Assembly (NCBI GenBank): GCA_955652155.1
Contig: CATPAT010000170.1
Location: 1 to 5,403 of the forward strand
Origin: an uncultured Chthoniobacterales bacterium
Lineage (GTDB): Bacteria > Verrucomicrobiota > Verrucomicrobiia > Chthoniobacterales > UBA10450
DNA length: 5,403 nt
Reading direction: 5' to 3'
In this document: positions 5,248-5,403 of the stretch, one piece after another
Numbering within the stretch: the first letter of the stretch is position 1
Layout of the letters: each line of letters opens with the position of its first letter
Position numbers and translations under genes: made by a program
Notes under the pieces: generated by a model
What the model saw: the letters and a program-made list of their open reading frames with translations, nothing else
Told to the model about the DNA's origin: nothing
Database searches by the model: none

Positions 5248-5403
5248 TCAGTCAACGATTATTGCTTCGAGCGGATTTCGCACCACGATGATCGTGCGCA
5301 GCTCCGGGACGATCGCGCGCCAGAACGGCAGAGTCAGACTGTTCCGTGGATCCTTCCAACCCCACACCTTTGATCGGCTGAATGCGGAGACAAGAGTCCA
5401 CGC
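5248..5403 (-). pseudogene. Sulfotransferase remnant, truncated at its C-terminus
   Basis: A minus-strand frame enters from the right edge and runs 51 codons to a TGA. It contains WGWKDPRNSLTLPFW, then PELRTIIVVRNPLE, the hallmark middle region of bacterial sulfotransferase-family proteins (PAPS-dependent transfer of sulfate to glycans or related acceptors). In that family the RNPLE motif is normally followed by V-A-x-SL and a further C-terminal domain. Here the frame turns to AIIVD and stops, so the C-terminal part is lost. The 5' part, with the PAPS-binding P-loop-like segment, lies outside the window. The break abuts the homopurine tract at 5222-5247. If functional it would have been another decorating enzyme of the polysaccharide. 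Identification rests on a short motif region, and a glycan-cluster protein of a related fold is possible. Confidence 0.65.

Noticed and set aside
1..5403. CRISPR array, tRNA or rRNA
   Set aside because: No regularly spaced direct repeats, no cloverleaf-like sequence and no conserved rRNA stretches were seen on either strand.

Overview
This window looks like a decaying stretch of a bacterial surface-glycan (O-antigen or capsule type) gene cluster. It carries one structurally complete insertion sequence, one apparently intact sugar-cluster methyltransferase, and at least five broken or chimeric genes. The sequence does not identify the organism. The CarA remnant and the IS256-type transposase would suit an environmental Gram-negative (for example Verrucomicrobia, Acidobacteria or Planctomycetes), but this is a weak inference. 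The insertion sequence is visibly GC-richer than the glycan genes around it.

Layout. Bases 1-137 are the old upstream region, with an 8-bp hairpin and no convincing gene. Bases 146-1547 are an IS256-family element with 39-bp imperfect terminal inverted repeats, flanked by an 8-bp target duplication (cctccttt). It sits directly in front of the ribosome binding site of a class I methyltransferase with an N-terminal zinc-binding (Trm112-like) segment (1571-2548). From 2640 a ribosome binding site and the first ~110 codons of carA (carbamoyl-phosphate synthase small subunit) appear. This piece carries a one-base insertion and runs in frame into the C-terminal half of an unrelated methyltransferase (to 3339). 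A small unrecognised ORF (3347-3565) then overlaps by ATGA a DegT/DnrJ/EryC1/StrS-type sugar aminotransferase (3562-4696), which is frameshifted in a run of six Gs. Facing it on the minus strand is a dTDP-4-keto-6-deoxyglucose 3,4-ketoisomerase of the FdtA/QdtA type (5129-4724). It is also frameshifted by one base and has lost one histidine of its HAH motif. The right edge holds the C-terminally truncated remnant of a sulfotransferase (minus strand), ending at a 26-base homopurine near-mirror repeat.

How the genes relate. In intact clusters the ketoisomerase converts dTDP-4-keto-6-deoxyglucose to its 3-keto isomer, and the aminotransferase then makes dTDP-3-amino-3,6-dideoxyhexose (Fuc3N or Qui3N) for a surface polysaccharide. 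Methyltransferases and sulfotransferases are typical decorating enzymes of such clusters. As written, neither sugar enzyme can be made full length.

Three independent one-base insertions lie within about 2.1 kb, in carA, the aminotransferase and the ketoisomerase. They mean either real decay or indel errors in the sequence. The active-site substitution in the ketoisomerase, the carA/methyltransferase chimera and the truncated sulfotransferase cannot be explained by single-base indel errors, so I favour genuine decay while leaving the individual indels open. I found no convincing new system. The most unusual items are the carA-methyltransferase chimera and the convergent, doubly frameshifted amino-sugar gene pair.
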